Shown: positions 16,904 to 26,295, counted from the first letter of the stretch. The stretch: DNA of 36,668 nucleotides from Ignavibacteria bacterium UBA2333 (GCA_002344895.1 DDUR01000013.1:1-36668), one strand, 5' to 3'. The notes: generated by a model not told the origin, from the sequence alone. Numbers and translations are program-made.

Positions 16904-17817
16904 GTTGCCTCGAGTCCGGCTCTCCGTCATTTGGTCATCGTGGAAATAGAGTTGGTAGACGTGCCGGTGTCGTTGCCTACCTCTTCTGCGTTTTCTTCGT
17001 AAGCACGGCGACGATCCATGCGGCCGACTCGACACATCTACGGCCTGTTCCTACCTTCGTGCGGCCCCTTTCCGCCCCTTACGAGGCTCGTATCCTAATG
17101 ATGCATCAACCCGGGCCCGGACATAACCGTCTGGACATTGGTGCAGAAGTAGACATTCTTGACAATGTCATTCGAACTCAAACGGATGCCGGTATTGATA
17201 CAGCGGCCTCCGCTGAGTACATGCGCTGGACCTTTGGCGTCGACTTTTTTACCATGACACGCTTGCGTTCAGAAGGGAACTTCAAGTTTCCTGTTGAAAC
17301 AACGGACTTCTGGTTTGGTGTAAACGGAACGTGGACGTCAACGGCAACACCTCTTTCTGCACGACTCCGCCTAGCGCACATTTCGAGCCATCTTGTTGAT
17401 GGTTACGCTGATTCATCCGGACGCTTTGTATCTCGACTTCCATTTGTGTATTCACGTGAGTTCGCTGAAGTAACGGTGATGTATGATTTTGCAAATGTTC
17501 GGCCATATGTAGCGCTTACATATCTCTGGGCCGTTCAACCACGAATATTCGATCGACTCATTCCGCAGATCGGAGCAAACGCTCAGATCGATCTCACGTC
17601 GGCATTGGCCTTACGCGCTGGCGTTGATCTTCGGTGGATTGGTATACATGGCCACACAACAATGGCGTCAACGGCACAAATTGGACTATGTACCTCGGCA
17701 ACAGCATCAACAACGGTTGGTCTAGACCTGTATCGATACGATGGCCGCAGTATCCATGGCATGTTTGCTGATCTATCTGACCACTATTGGGGTATTGGCG
17801 CGTCAGTGACGTTCTGA
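16858..17817 (+). CDS. DUF1207-like exported, probably outer-membrane protein
   Basis: A 319-residue protein with a long N-terminal extension before its export signal: the hydrophobic segment VVAYLFCVFFVSTATIHA ends near residue 58. The mature part is rich in alternating strands and aromatic residues and ends GIGASVTF, with a terminal Phe as in beta-barrel proteins. RLRLAHISSHLVDGY, VYSREF and the late DGRSIHGMF resemble DUF1207 proteins. The only standard start in frame is GTG at 16858, inside lpxA by 46 bases, with GAGG (16847-16850) at good distance. Function is unknown; it may be delivered by BamA encoded in the same operon. Confidence 0.7.
   Translation: MYRLYSKFTTRNLSLSCLESGSPSFGHRGNRVGRRAGVVAYLFCVFFVSTATIHAADSTHLRPVPTFVRPLSAPYEARILMMHQPGPGHNRLDIGAEVDILDNVIRTQTDAGIDTAASAEYMRWTFGVDFFTMTRLRSEGNFKFPVETTDFWFGVNGTWTSTATPLSARLRLAHISSHLVDGYADSSGRFVSRLPFVYSREFAEVTVMYDFANVRPYVALTYLWAVQPRIFDRLIPQIGANAQIDLTSALALRAGVDLRWIGIHGHTTMASTAQIGLCTSATASTTVGLDLYRYDGRSIHGMFADLSDHYWGIGASVTF
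17065..17078 (-). repeat. G-tract dispersed repeat, copy 6 (in DUF1207-like gene)
   Basis: On the - strand: four Gs, CGGAAA, four Gs. It lies just after the export signal and encodes RPLSAP. Confidence 0.6.
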
Positions 17818-17872
17818 CGTAACCAACACCCCTTCGGTCATCGTTCTACTCGGGTGATTACTCCGCTGAACG

Positions 17873-18967
17873 TTATGGCACCACTATGACCGGCGCAATG
17901 ATGGTTTCCTGTGTTGTGCGAATCACCACGGAATAACGTCCGGACGCAAGATCAGTCAGGTAAACATACACGTCTCCGGCCGTAACGTCCCACCGTGGTG
18001 TAGTACTCCGTCCCATGTTGTCGACCACGTCAATACCGATAACGTTGATGTCTTCGCCAACATTCCCCGTGAGTCCAATTCGCACAACGTCGTGTGCTCG
18101 AGCCGGTTGTGGCGCAACCGTCAGATCATAAAAGGCGATATCATCAAGTGCCGTCGTGATTTCATCAAATCCACCGTACACCTGTTTGGTAAAGCGGCGT
18201 TCGAGTAGCTGTTGACCCTGACGAACTTGAATATCTGCTGTTTCGATCGTTAAGACCGGGATCGAAGACGAGAGCTGATACCATGCCGTTGTCGTGGTCG
18301 TCGTGCGAATTGTGCGGACTGGGCCGGGTAGTTCTGACGAGCGAACCGTATCAATTGTCGTTTCCTGGCGACGCACACGAACGACAGAGTCGATACTGCC
18401 GGAGGCAAATCGCAGTGTTCCAAATCCTGTATAGGTCACGGATGAGGCGCCGAAGCGCTGTACTGGTTGTGTGAGACCTACATATGTAATGGATGATTGG
18501 TACGTGTCACTGAATGGCTGGGCATTTGTAAGCTCAATCGGACGCGTGTCGAAGGGATTGGTTGGACTCGCCACTTGAACAGCATTCGGTGTCCACGTTC
18601 CAAGGAGGCGTAATCGCTGACCCACAAGCTGATAGAATTCGTACACAGAATCACGTTGAACAACACGGTCTGCGGTCGGAAAGAATTCTCGTGAATTCTG
18701 GGGTGCTGCATCCAGTCGAATAACTTGGTATGTGAACGGTCTCTGAAGTGAAACAAGATTGGTGTACTGCCAGACAATGTTTAATCCTGCATTACCTGGC
18801 TGAACGCCCGTAGTATCGTATGTAAACATCGTTGCCTGCTCACCAACCGTCGGTAAGCTCCGAACATCAAGTCGAGGTTGAGCGGAAGCCGATACGGAAG
18901 CGAGGAATACAAGAACTCCAAGTACAATGGAGGCCAGATTGACGTTGTGTATGTGTCCGATTCGCAT
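17873..18967 (-). CDS. Secreted protein with T9SS C-terminal sorting domain
   Basis: A 364-residue exported protein. The signal peptide covers about 1-29 (ends ASVSASA). The middle is a strand-rich region of no recognised family, with Tyr/Thr/Gln-rich stretches. The last 80 residues form a type A T9SS sorting domain: LTVAPQPARAHDVVRI begins it and GRYSVVIRTTQETIIAPVIVV ends it. This directs export through the outer membrane and surface attachment. AGGAG precedes the ATG. It is transcribed away from the TPR-LuxR gene. The 55 bases between it and the DUF1207-like gene show no clear terminator. Confidence 0.8.
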   Translation of the reverse strand: MRIGHIHNVNLASIVLGVLVFLASVSASAQPRLDVRSLPTVGEQATMFTYDTTGVQPGNAGLNIVWQYTNLVSLQRPFTYQVIRLDAAPQNSREFFPTADRVVQRDSVYEFYQLVGQRLRLLGTWTPNAVQVASPTNPFDTRPIELTNAQPFSDTYQSSITYVGLTQPVQRFGASSVTYTGFGTLRFASGSIDSVVRVRRQETTIDTVRSSELPGPVRTIRTTTTTTAWYQLSSSIPVLTIETADIQVRQGQQLLERRFTKQVYGGFDEITTALDDIAFYDLTVAPQPARAHDVVRIGLTGNVGEDINVIGIDVVDNMGRSTTPRWDVTAGDVYVYLTDLASGRYSVVIRTTQETIIAPVIVVP

Positions 18968-19137
18968 AAATCTCCTGTAATCCTGCTGTGTCGTCTACCG
19001 CTTCCCGAATTCTGTCGACAGTCAAACATCGCAAGATGCGACCTGAACATGACCTTAACAAAATCTTTACAACCCGACGTTATCTCGCACCTTGTCAATC
19101 GACATTTGCTCAGGCTTCTGTAAGATTGTGGAAGAAC

Positions 19138-20925
19138 ATGACAGATCCTCTCGACATTCATGAACGTCTTAAGGGTGAACGGTCGCCTGCGAGAAAAATC
19201 GAAATCCTGCTTCAGGCGTGTCGCGAATTGCAATACGTTCGTCCTCTCGAAGCGCTTTACCTTGCACAACAGGCTCGTCGTATTGCAAAGACGGCAAAAC
19301 TTGTAGAGCGTGAGATACACTGTATACGAATGGGTGGTATCTGCCTTTATGCAGCGAATGATCTAGAAGCTGCGTTGGCTGTATTCTCTGACTCGCTTAA
19401 ACGATATCGAAAAATTAAAGACACGGTAGGAGTCGCAAAGGCACTCCAGAATATGGGGCTTACGTTACGCGGTTTGGCGCGATATGACGAAGCACTACGT
19501 GTATATAATGAAAGTGTTGACCTCTTAAAGCGGCTAGGAGATGATAAAGTGCTTTCACAGGTCTATATCAACATCGGTGCAGCCTGTGCTCTCACTGGAC
19601 GGCCTGCATCAGCTCTTGAAGCATATACCGAAGCACTGGCAATTAGTGAGAAGCTTGGAGACGTGGCTACACAAGCCCAGACGATGGGAAATATCGCCGA
19701 CATCTACATACAACTCGGTGATCACGATAAATCTATCGAGTGGTCGCGTAGAAGTCTGGAACTTCACCGTGTACGGGGTGAACAAATGGGAGTAGGGCTC
19801 ACCCTCTCTAATCTCGGTCGCGTGTATCAGTCTTCCGGTAATCTTGATTCAGCATTGGCTTACTTCACGGAGGCCTTGGCTGTGATGACAGATCTTGCCT
19901 CGACGGACGGTCGGGCCCGTGTTCTCTGTCAGCTCGCAGAATTGTACGTAGATCGAAAGGCCTATGTCCAAGCTCAGGACTTCGCCCAACAAGCCCGCGA
20001 ACTCTTTCAAAGCACCCGTGATGTCGATTGGGAAATACGGTCACTGCTTGTCCTTGCCGATGCAAGTGTCCGACGTAAAAAGATTGATGAAGGGGCGGCC
20101 TTCCTTCGTCAGGCCTTGGGGCTCCTTGAACGTACCGATAACAAGGCCTTACATGCCGATGTTACCATTGCATTCGGCACGGTGCTGCTTGCAGCAGGCC
20201 AAACCAAGAAGGCCGTCACCACAATTCTTGCTGCGATCGACATAGCAACAAAGGCTGATCTCCTGGGTCAGGTGGCACTTGGATATGGACGTCTCGCAGA
20301 GATAGCTGAACAGGAAGGGGACTATCGAACAGCGCTGAAGCATGAACGAGCCCGATTTGCAGCACTTCGTCTAATGGATGACAAGATACATGCCCGTCAT
20401 AGCCAGGCCCTTCAGCTCAGACTTGATATCGAGAGATCTGAGCGTGAACGCGCAGTGATGCGACTTAACACAGAACGTCTTGAGTTTGACCTTGAGTCAC
20501 GCGAGCGTGAAATCAATACGTCTGCACTTTCGTTAGCTCAAAAGAATGAGCTGATGTCGTCCATCATTGAAGATATTGATGCCGTTATCGCAGCTGCCCC
20601 TGCGCAGAGGACCGTGTTGCTAAAGGGAATACGACATCGACTCAGCTCTCACATGCGCACAGGGGAAGACTGGAAAAATTTTGCTGATAAACTCAAGGAT
20701 GTTCACGATAACTTCCACGCATCACTTACGGCTGTATGTCCGGAGCTGACGCCTGCAGAACTGAAGATTGCGAGCTTGTTGAAGTTGAACCTGAGCTCAA
20801 AAGAGATAGCAGACATATTACATCTTGGAATTCAGAGCGTTGATATTTATCGGCATAGACTGCGAAAGAAACTCAAGCTGCCGTCAGGGACAAACCTGAT
20901 TTCATATCTAGCCTCACTCGGATAA
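19138..20925 (+). CDS. TPR-repeat regulator with C-terminal LuxR-type HTH
   Basis: A 595-residue cytoplasmic protein. About eight tetratricopeptide units fill 40-420 (for example AKALQNMGLTLRGLARYDEA), followed by a coiled coil (about 425-500) and a LuxR/GerE helix-turn-helix at about 530-590: LTPAELKIASLLKLNLSSKE, then IADILHLGIQSVDIYRHRLR. No membrane segment lies between TPRs and DNA-binding domain, unlike many Bacteroidota relatives that carry one. ATG 19138 has GGAAG upstream; the 170 bases before it hold no full -7 consensus. It stands between two T9SS cargo genes and may control them, but only position suggests this. Confidence 0.85.
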   Translation: MTDPLDIHERLKGERSPARKIEILLQACRELQYVRPLEALYLAQQARRIAKTAKLVEREIHCIRMGGICLYAANDLEAALAVFSDSLKRYRKIKDTVGVAKALQNMGLTLRGLARYDEALRVYNESVDLLKRLGDDKVLSQVYINIGAACALTGRPASALEAYTEALAISEKLGDVATQAQTMGNIADIYIQLGDHDKSIEWSRRSLELHRVRGEQMGVGLTLSNLGRVYQSSGNLDSALAYFTEALAVMTDLASTDGRARVLCQLAELYVDRKAYVQAQDFAQQARELFQSTRDVDWEIRSLLVLADASVRRKKIDEGAAFLRQALGLLERTDNKALHADVTIAFGTVLLAAGQTKKAVTTILAAIDIATKADLLGQVALGYGRLAEIAEQEGDYRTALKHERARFAALRLMDDKIHARHSQALQLRLDIERSERERAVMRLNTERLEFDLESREREINTSALSLAQKNELMSSIIEDIDAVIAAAPAQRTVLLKGIRHRLSSHMRTGEDWKNFADKLKDVHDNFHASLTAVCPELTPAELKIASLLKLNLSSKEIADILHLGIQSVDIYRHRLRKKLKLPSGTNLISYLASLG

Positions 20926-20957
20926 CCGAAGTCGGCTGCTAAGATTTTGTAAAGGTG

Positions 20958-20977
20958 CATCGACGATACCGTCGATG
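20958..20977. repeat. Perfect inverted repeat before the VIT/VWA gene
   Basis: CATCGACG and CGTCGATG form an 8-bp stem with loop ATAC, 35 bases before the next ATG. No T-tract follows, so it is not a normal terminator. It could be an operator or leader hairpin. Confidence 0.5.
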
Positions 20978-21012
20978 TAGGTTGCTTCCAGATAACAACA
21001 CTGGAGGCAATC

Positions 21013-23097
21013 ATGCTCAAACTCATCATCATTCTCACGACAGTTCTAGTCTGTAGTTCTGCAGACGCTCTTGCCGTGGGTGCGCTGTTTGCGAGACCAC
21101 TAAATGGAACGCAAACTCATAAACCGATGGACATCATCAGATATGATGCCGTCGTAGATATTCAGGATCACGTAGCGACAACCGTCGTGAATCAGGAGAT
21201 CTATAATCATCTGACCACGGTATCGGAGGCTACCTTCATATTTCCTTTGCCTCCTGGTGCAATGATAGTTGATATGGGATATGAGTTTAATGGCAAGTGG
21301 TACACCGCCAACGTACGTGAACGGCAGGAGGCACAGCAGAGTTACAACTCAAAGGTGCGAAGACTCATTGATCCGGCGTTACTTCAGGAATGGGGTGATA
21401 ACGTGTATAAACTCGACATCGCACCGATTAATGGTAAATCCATTGTTAAGTTCCGCATTACCTATACTGAGTTTATACCATATGTCGCTGGTGAACTTCG
21501 ATACAAACACCTCTTACGAACAACGGGACTATCGCCAAAGCCCTTAGAACGGATGACACTATCAGCTCGAGTTCGTTCACAGTTGTCCATTGCAAGTGTC
21601 ACAACTCCAGACTATCAAGCTGGTTCGGCGAATGTGGTTACCCAGCATTCGGGAAACGAATACACGATATCGTTTGGTGATGAGGCCTATGTCCCGTCAA
21701 AGGACTATCGTATTTATGTCAAGAACTCTCGGAACGATGTCGCGATGCAGACGCTCACGTATGTGCCTACGGAGTCGGACTCATTCGGGATGGAGCCGTT
21801 CTTTGCGACATGGATTACTCCGCCTGACGAGGCGATCCAACGTGTGCCTACAACATGGGTTATCACAGCCGATGTGTCGTCTAGTATGAACCATGAACGT
21901 ATGACCAGTTTGCGGACTGCGCTGCATGCCTTTCTCGATAACCTTAAGACCGGAGATAGATTTAATATCGTCACGTTTAGCACATTAGTATCAAGTTTCC
22001 GCCCCGACGTTATAGATGTCACGTCAGAAAACATCGGGGCGGCGAGGGAGTGGGTAAATCGTTTAACGAGTATGGGGCTGACGAACTTCTATGAGGCACT
22101 CAAAACCTCGTTACGTCAGTCGTGGAATCTCAACGGGAAATCTTCAAACGTCCTCGTCTTTCTCACAGATGGTGAGCCGTCATACGGTGAAACGCGTCCT
22201 GCAGTGCTGCTGGATTCGGTACAAGCGTGGAACAAGACAAACGTGCGTATTCATACTATCGGAATCGCATTGCAGCAGTATTCTCTTCTCGAGATGCTTG
22301 CGAGTCGAAACGGTGGTACGTTCACACACATTGAAGAGGACGACGAGATATCATTGTTGGTTGGAGAACGTGTCGTATCAATAACGGCCGACGAACTTAA
22401 AGATCCGTACATCGACTATCATGGACTTACCGTGATGGATGTCTTTCCGAATCAGTTGCCAAGTATTTCGGCAACGGAGAGAATTACACAAGTAGGCAGA
22501 TATGGGGTGGGTGGTGAGTATCTGGTTGAGCTTCGTGCGACGTTAGGCCAGGATGAATTGTCATTACAGCGAATGGTGCTGTTTGGGTCACCGTCGCTGA
22601 ACAATCGAGCTGTTGCGAGGCTTTGGGCAAGAGCAAAGATCAATGATCTGCTGAGCGAGATTCTCCGAGTAGGTGAGAGTAAGGAACTCGTTGACGCAGT
22701 CATCGACTTAAGCATACGGTTTGGCATACTCACAAAGTATACAGCCTTGTATTCGGATCCGGACGTTGACGAACCTGATCAACCAACGGACGTTGTCACA
22801 GAGCCTCGCCCGCTCGAAGTTGCTTCGATGTCGGTTGCGCCCAATCCGGTCACGGAATCCGCAGTTGTCAGCGTTACCGTGCCCGATGCAGCCATCGGAG
22901 CAATGATCGTCGTACGGTTATATGATGTTCACGGTCGATGTATTGGAACCGTCTATGACGGCATAGCTTATCGTGGCCTTTCTTTCCGTGTTGATGCCTT
23001 TAACGTTGGTGGTTCAGCCTTGTCAGCTGGCGCATACACACTTGTTTCTACGGTCAACGGTGTGACGATAACCGTACCGTTTATAGTCCGGCTCTAA
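21013..23097 (+). CDS. VIT and VWA domain protein with T9SS sorting domain
   Basis: A 694-residue secreted protein. Its signal peptide covers about 1-20. A VIT domain fills about 22-150: VVNQEIYNHLTTVSEATFIF and FPLPPGAMIVDM are its typical strands. A VWA domain follows at about 278-440 with a complete metal site: DVSSSM (D287), Thr in MGLTNFYEAL and D386 in LTDGEPS. The last 85 residues are a T9SS sorting domain (SVAPNPVTESAVVSV to SAGAYTLV). VIT/VWA pairs occur in inter-alpha-trypsin-inhibitor-like proteins and bind ligands or matrix. GGAGG lies before the ATG. Function is probably surface adhesion or protein binding; the partner is unknown. Confidence 0.88.
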   Translation: MLKLIIILTTVLVCSSADALAVGALFARPLNGTQTHKPMDIIRYDAVVDIQDHVATTVVNQEIYNHLTTVSEATFIFPLPPGAMIVDMGYEFNGKWYTANVRERQEAQQSYNSKVRRLIDPALLQEWGDNVYKLDIAPINGKSIVKFRITYTEFIPYVAGELRYKHLLRTTGLSPKPLERMTLSARVRSQLSIASVTTPDYQAGSANVVTQHSGNEYTISFGDEAYVPSKDYRIYVKNSRNDVAMQTLTYVPTESDSFGMEPFFATWITPPDEAIQRVPTTWVITADVSSSMNHERMTSLRTALHAFLDNLKTGDRFNIVTFSTLVSSFRPDVIDVTSENIGAAREWVNRLTSMGLTNFYEALKTSLRQSWNLNGKSSNVLVFLTDGEPSYGETRPAVLLDSVQAWNKTNVRIHTIGIALQQYSLLEMLASRNGGTFTHIEEDDEISLLVGERVVSITADELKDPYIDYHGLTVMDVFPNQLPSISATERITQVGRYGVGGEYLVELRATLGQDELSLQRMVLFGSPSLNNRAVARLWARAKINDLLSEILRVGESKELVDAVIDLSIRFGILTKYTALYSDPDVDEPDQPTDVVTEPRPLEVASMSVAPNPVTESAVVSVTVPDAAIGAMIVVRLYDVHGRCIGTVYDGIAYRGLSFRVDAFNVGGSALSAGAYTLVSTVNGVTITVPFIVRL

Positions 23098-23121
23098 CGC
23101 AGGCCGTTGCACGTAGTACAT

Positions 23122-23160
23122 GGGCGGTTCCACGTACGTGGGGCCGCCCTTTGTATTTTT
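23122..23160 (+). terminator. Strong intrinsic terminator after the VIT/VWA gene
   Basis: GGGCGGTTCCAC (23122-23133) pairs over 12 bp, including two G-U pairs, with GTGGGGCCGCCC (23138-23149) around loop GTAC. A T-rich tract follows (23150-23160). That tract contains the -7 element of the next gene. Confidence 0.9.
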
Positions 23161-23161
23161 G
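23154..23161 (+). promoter_or_regulatory. -7 element for ychF, inside a terminator T-tract
   Basis: TATTTTTG fits TAnnTTTG and ends seven bases before the ychF ATG at 23169. Transcription would start at or very near the start codon. No -33 TTG is seen. Confidence 0.6.
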
Positions 23162-23168
23162 CGCCCCT

Positions 23169-24263
23169 ATGGGCATTGCATGTGGAATCGTTGGGCTGCC
23201 GAACGTCGGTAAGTCTACTCTCTTTAACGCACTCACGTCGAACGAAGCAGAAGCGGCAAACTATCCGTTCTGTACGATCGATCCGAATGTTGGCATCGTC
23301 AACGTTCCCGATCCTCGTCTGAGAAAACTCTCTGAGTCGTATGAAACCGATCGCGAAGTGGCCACTACCGTGGAGTTCGTTGATATTGCTGGTCTTGTTA
23401 AGGGCGCAGCACAGGGTGAAGGACTTGGGAATCAGTTCCTGGCAAATATTCGTGCCTGCGACGCTGTTGCTCATGTCGTGCGGTGCTTTTCGGATGATAA
23501 TGTGGTGCACGTTCATGGTGATGTAAACCCTCTGCACGATATCGACATTATCGAGACGGAACTCGTGTTAAAAGATCTTGAGACGGTCGAAAAGCGCATG
23601 GAGAATGTGCAGAAAAAGGTACGAGCAAACGATAAAGACGCGAAGGAAGAACACGAATACCTAACGGGGTTACGCACACATCTCGATGGTGGACGTACGG
23701 CACGTACGTATGAACGTGATGACAAGACGTCCGTCTTTATCCGTCAACTGCAGCTGCTTACCGATAAGCCTGTTATGTATGTGGCAAACACCGATGAGGC
23801 CGGTGTTAAAAACGGAAATCAATACGTTGACGCCGTGCGCACGCGAGCGGCTGCAGAAGGAGCTGTTGTTGTTCCGATCTGCGCAAAGATTGAATCGGAG
23901 ATTGCCTTGTTGGATCCGGACGATCGAGACGTGTTCCTGTCAGACCTTGGTATGGAAGAGCCTGGCCTCGATCGTGTGATTCGCGAGGCCTATCGGCTCC
24001 TTGGCCTCATTACGTACTTCACGGCGGGAAAGAAAGAAACGCGCGCGTGGACGGTGCGACAGGGAAGCACGGCACCCCAGGCTGCAGGTGTAATCCATAC
24101 CGACTTTGAGAAGGGATTTATCCGCGCCGAGGTAATGGCCTATGCCGATTGGGAAAAGTTAGGGTCGGAACAGGCTGTGAAGGATGCCGGATTGTACCGT
24201 ATTGAAGGCAAGGAATACCTTGTGAAGGATGGTGACATCATGTACTTCCGATTTAATGTTTAG
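23169..24263 (+). CDS. ychF: Redox-regulated ATPase/GTPase YchF (OLA1 family)
   Basis: A 364-residue Obg-superfamily P-loop protein that prefers ATP and associates with ribosomes. The G1 loop is GIVGLPNVGKSTLFNAL, the switch region EFVDIAGLVKGAAQGEGLGN; the coiled coil runs at about 130-185, and the C-terminal TGS domain (about 280-364) contains VRQGSTAPQAAGVIHTDFEK. ATG 23169 gives the canonical MGIACGIVG opening. No Shine-Dalgarno sequence precedes it, and the -7 box is so close that the mRNA may be leaderless. A strong terminator follows. Confidence 0.96.
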   Translation: MGIACGIVGLPNVGKSTLFNALTSNEAEAANYPFCTIDPNVGIVNVPDPRLRKLSESYETDREVATTVEFVDIAGLVKGAAQGEGLGNQFLANIRACDAVAHVVRCFSDDNVVHVHGDVNPLHDIDIIETELVLKDLETVEKRMENVQKKVRANDKDAKEEHEYLTGLRTHLDGGRTARTYERDDKTSVFIRQLQLLTDKPVMYVANTDEAGVKNGNQYVDAVRTRAAAEGAVVVPICAKIESEIALLDPDDRDVFLSDLGMEEPGLDRVIREAYRLLGLITYFTAGKKETRAWTVRQGSTAPQAAGVIHTDFEKGFIRAEVMAYADWEKLGSEQAVKDAGLYRIEGKEYLVKDGDIMYFRFNV

Positions 24264-24284
24264 AACTACGTACGTTATACGAAT

Positions 24285-24323
24285 GGTGCCGGGGACCTTT
24301 AGGCCCCCGGCACCTACCTTTTT
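24285..24323 (+). terminator. Terminator between convergent ychF and helicase genes
   Basis: A perfect 10-bp stem, GGTGCCGGGG (24285-24294) with CCCCGGCACC (24305-24314), then TACCTTTTT. The T-tract favours ychF, but the stem lies right after the helicase stop and may serve both. Confidence 0.92.
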
Positions 24324-24326
24324 AGG

Positions 24327-26228
24327 TCAGATTGACCACGCCGATTCAACCGTCCCAAACTCCTCAGCATAGGCCCAGAAACGCTCGTAAAATGGATGCC
24401 GACATATCGTTGAGGCATCGCCAATGACGACGAGCATCTTCCGAGCGCGTGTGATCGCAACATTCATTCGGCGAGTATCGGTAAGGAATCCAATGTCACC
24501 ATCATCATTACTTCGTACTAGGCTGATGATGATCACGTCACATTCCGATCCCTGAAACGAGTCAACGGTGTTAATATCCAGACTACCAAACGCTGCCCGT
24601 CTGCCGTTGTCAATAACGGCGTCGAGATGGCGCACCTGTCCTCGATATGGCGAGATTATTCCGACACTGAGGTCGTGACGGTGTGCTGATGTGACAATGC
24701 TGTCAAGGACGTGCAGGACAGCTGTTGCTTCTCCAACATTCTTGAGTGATTCAGCGTTATCGCCAGCCTCCTCCGTCCAGCCCTTACCCGATGTGTCGAT
24801 AACCCGTAACGATGACCGAAGGTCACCATCATCTAAAATCGTATGCTCTTCGACACTTGTGTGTGCCGTGACCTTGCCGCCATAAAACACGGTATTACTG
24901 AAGCCCATAATCACGCGATTCATACGATACTGCTCATCAAGGAGCAGTACACGGTCTGGAACTGTTGTTATGGCGCGTTCAAGCATGGTTGTTGTCAGTC
25001 CTGATGTCGCAGCTTTTTGCGACATAACCGTCGGTGGTAACTGGAATGGATCTCCCGCAAGAATGAGTCGCCGGGAACGTAGAATCGGTATCCATGCCGC
25101 AGGGTCGAGTCCTTGTCCCGCCTCGTCCAATACACACGTGTCAAACTCCCTGCCAGCGAGGTCCATAGAACGCACACCAACAGGGGTGCAGGCTATCACG
25201 TCAGCGTCGTTCAGGAGCACATTGGCCAGTTGTTCTTCCATTCTCCGGGCGTCAGCAGAGACGGACTTTGCTTCGGCAATAAGTAGCCTGCGCTGCTCCA
25301 TTTCGGCTCGCCCAAACGAACGTTTATACTTCGTGGCTAGCCTTCGATACTCATCTGCCTGTTGTCGTAAGCGTTTGATATCCGGTGCCCACGGATGGTC
25401 CTTCCAACGCTCTGCCATCGTATGCGATATCACCGATCGGTCAATCCTTGAAAGGTTTCCGATACGAATAACATCGAGTCCAGCCGCCGAACAGCGCTCC
25501 GTGAGTAGGTCTACTGCTGCATTGCTTGGGGCGCAGACAAGAACCGGACGTGCTCGAGATGCTGTGGCTCGGATAATTTCAACAAGTGTTGTTGTTTTTC
25601 CTGTGCCTGGTGGACCGTGGATGATTGCCAGATCATCCACACGTGTTGCAAAGTCGACTGCAGCACGTTGAGAATCATTTAAGGCTGAAGCAAAAGAAGG
25701 GGGTAAAGGGGGCAAGGACGTCGTCGCTGAACGAAAACGAACGCCGTAAAGAAGGTCACGAATCCATCCCACGGGTGAATCGGCATCAGCTTCCTCAACA
25801 CGTCGGAGCGCTTTTTCCATCTCGGCAAACGACGTGTCATCGTGGATTATCTGAAGGCCGATCTTCCCGTCATCAAGCCAGTCCGGATGCTCATTTGTGC
25901 GCAGGATAATGTGTGCTCGACGTCCTGATACCCAGTGTAACGTACCATGAACACTTCGTTGATCACGTTCTGCCGCAGAAAACAATTGGGCTGGTTTGCC
26001 ACCACTAAGGTGATGTGGTGATGTCTTTTCTGCGGGACGTTCAACAACGACGTATGGATACTCGCCAAAACCATATCCAGTCTCCACAATTCGTAGTGGA
26101 TACCAGCATATACCCTCAGCAATACGTGCGGAAATTGGGGCAGAGGTTGTGAGTTCGCCGTACCGACGGGCTTGTTCAGCGGCCTCAAGGGCAAGTGATT
26201 CGCGCAGAGAAGAAAGGATCATGAACAT
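24327..26228 (-). CDS. UPF1-like SF1B helicase (IGHMBP2-type)
   Basis: A 633-residue ATP-dependent DNA/RNA helicase. A strand-rich N-terminal domain (about 1-140) precedes the RecA-like core. Walker A is GPPGTGKTT near residue 205 and motif Ia is VLVCAPSNAAVDLL. Motif II is CVLDEAGQG, motif III LAGDPFQLPP, motif V TVDSFQGSECDVIIISLVRS and motif VI RRMNVAITRARK. The family includes human SMUBP2 and bacterial stand-alone relatives whose function is mostly unstudied. ATG 26228 is used, with a second Met two codons later; no ribosome-binding site is clear. A dispersed-repeat copy encodes LPPLPPS at about 170-176, between the N-terminal domain and the core. Confidence 0.9.
   Translation of the reverse strand: MFMILSSLRESLALEAAEQARRYGELTTSAPISARIAEGICWYPLRIVETGYGFGEYPYVVVERPAEKTSPHHLSGGKPAQLFSAAERDQRSVHGTLHWVSGRRAHIILRTNEHPDWLDDGKIGLQIIHDDTSFAEMEKALRRVEEADADSPVGWIRDLLYGVRFRSATTSLPPLPPSFASALNDSQRAAVDFATRVDDLAIIHGPPGTGKTTTLVEIIRATASRARPVLVCAPSNAAVDLLTERCSAAGLDVIRIGNLSRIDRSVISHTMAERWKDHPWAPDIKRLRQQADEYRRLATKYKRSFGRAEMEQRRLLIAEAKSVSADARRMEEQLANVLLNDADVIACTPVGVRSMDLAGREFDTCVLDEAGQGLDPAAWIPILRSRRLILAGDPFQLPPTVMSQKAATSGLTTTMLERAITTVPDRVLLLDEQYRMNRVIMGFSNTVFYGGKVTAHTSVEEHTILDDGDLRSSLRVIDTSGKGWTEEAGDNAESLKNVGEATAVLHVLDSIVTSAHRHDLSVGIISPYRGQVRHLDAVIDNGRRAAFGSLDINTVDSFQGSECDVIIISLVRSNDDGDIGFLTDTRRMNVAITRARKMLVVIGDASTICRHPFYERFWAYAEEFGTVESAWSI
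25699..25713 (+). repeat. G-tract dispersed repeat, copy 7 (in helicase gene)
   Basis: Five Gs, TAAA, five Gs, C on the + strand, antisense to the helicase. It encodes a Pro-rich linker. Confidence 0.6.
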
Positions 26229-26258
26229 TCAATAATTCGCGGTGAGGCGCGAACCTAG

Positions 26259-26266
26259 TAATTTTG
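26259..26266 (+). promoter_or_regulatory. -7 element for ompA
   Basis: TAATTTTG fits TAnnTTTG, with a weak -33 (TTC at 26236-26238) 20 bp upstream. The leader would be about 23 bases and contains AGGAGGAG at 26281-26288. Confidence 0.65.
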
Positions 26267-26295
26267 CGGGCTTTACAATCAGGAGGAGCAATACA

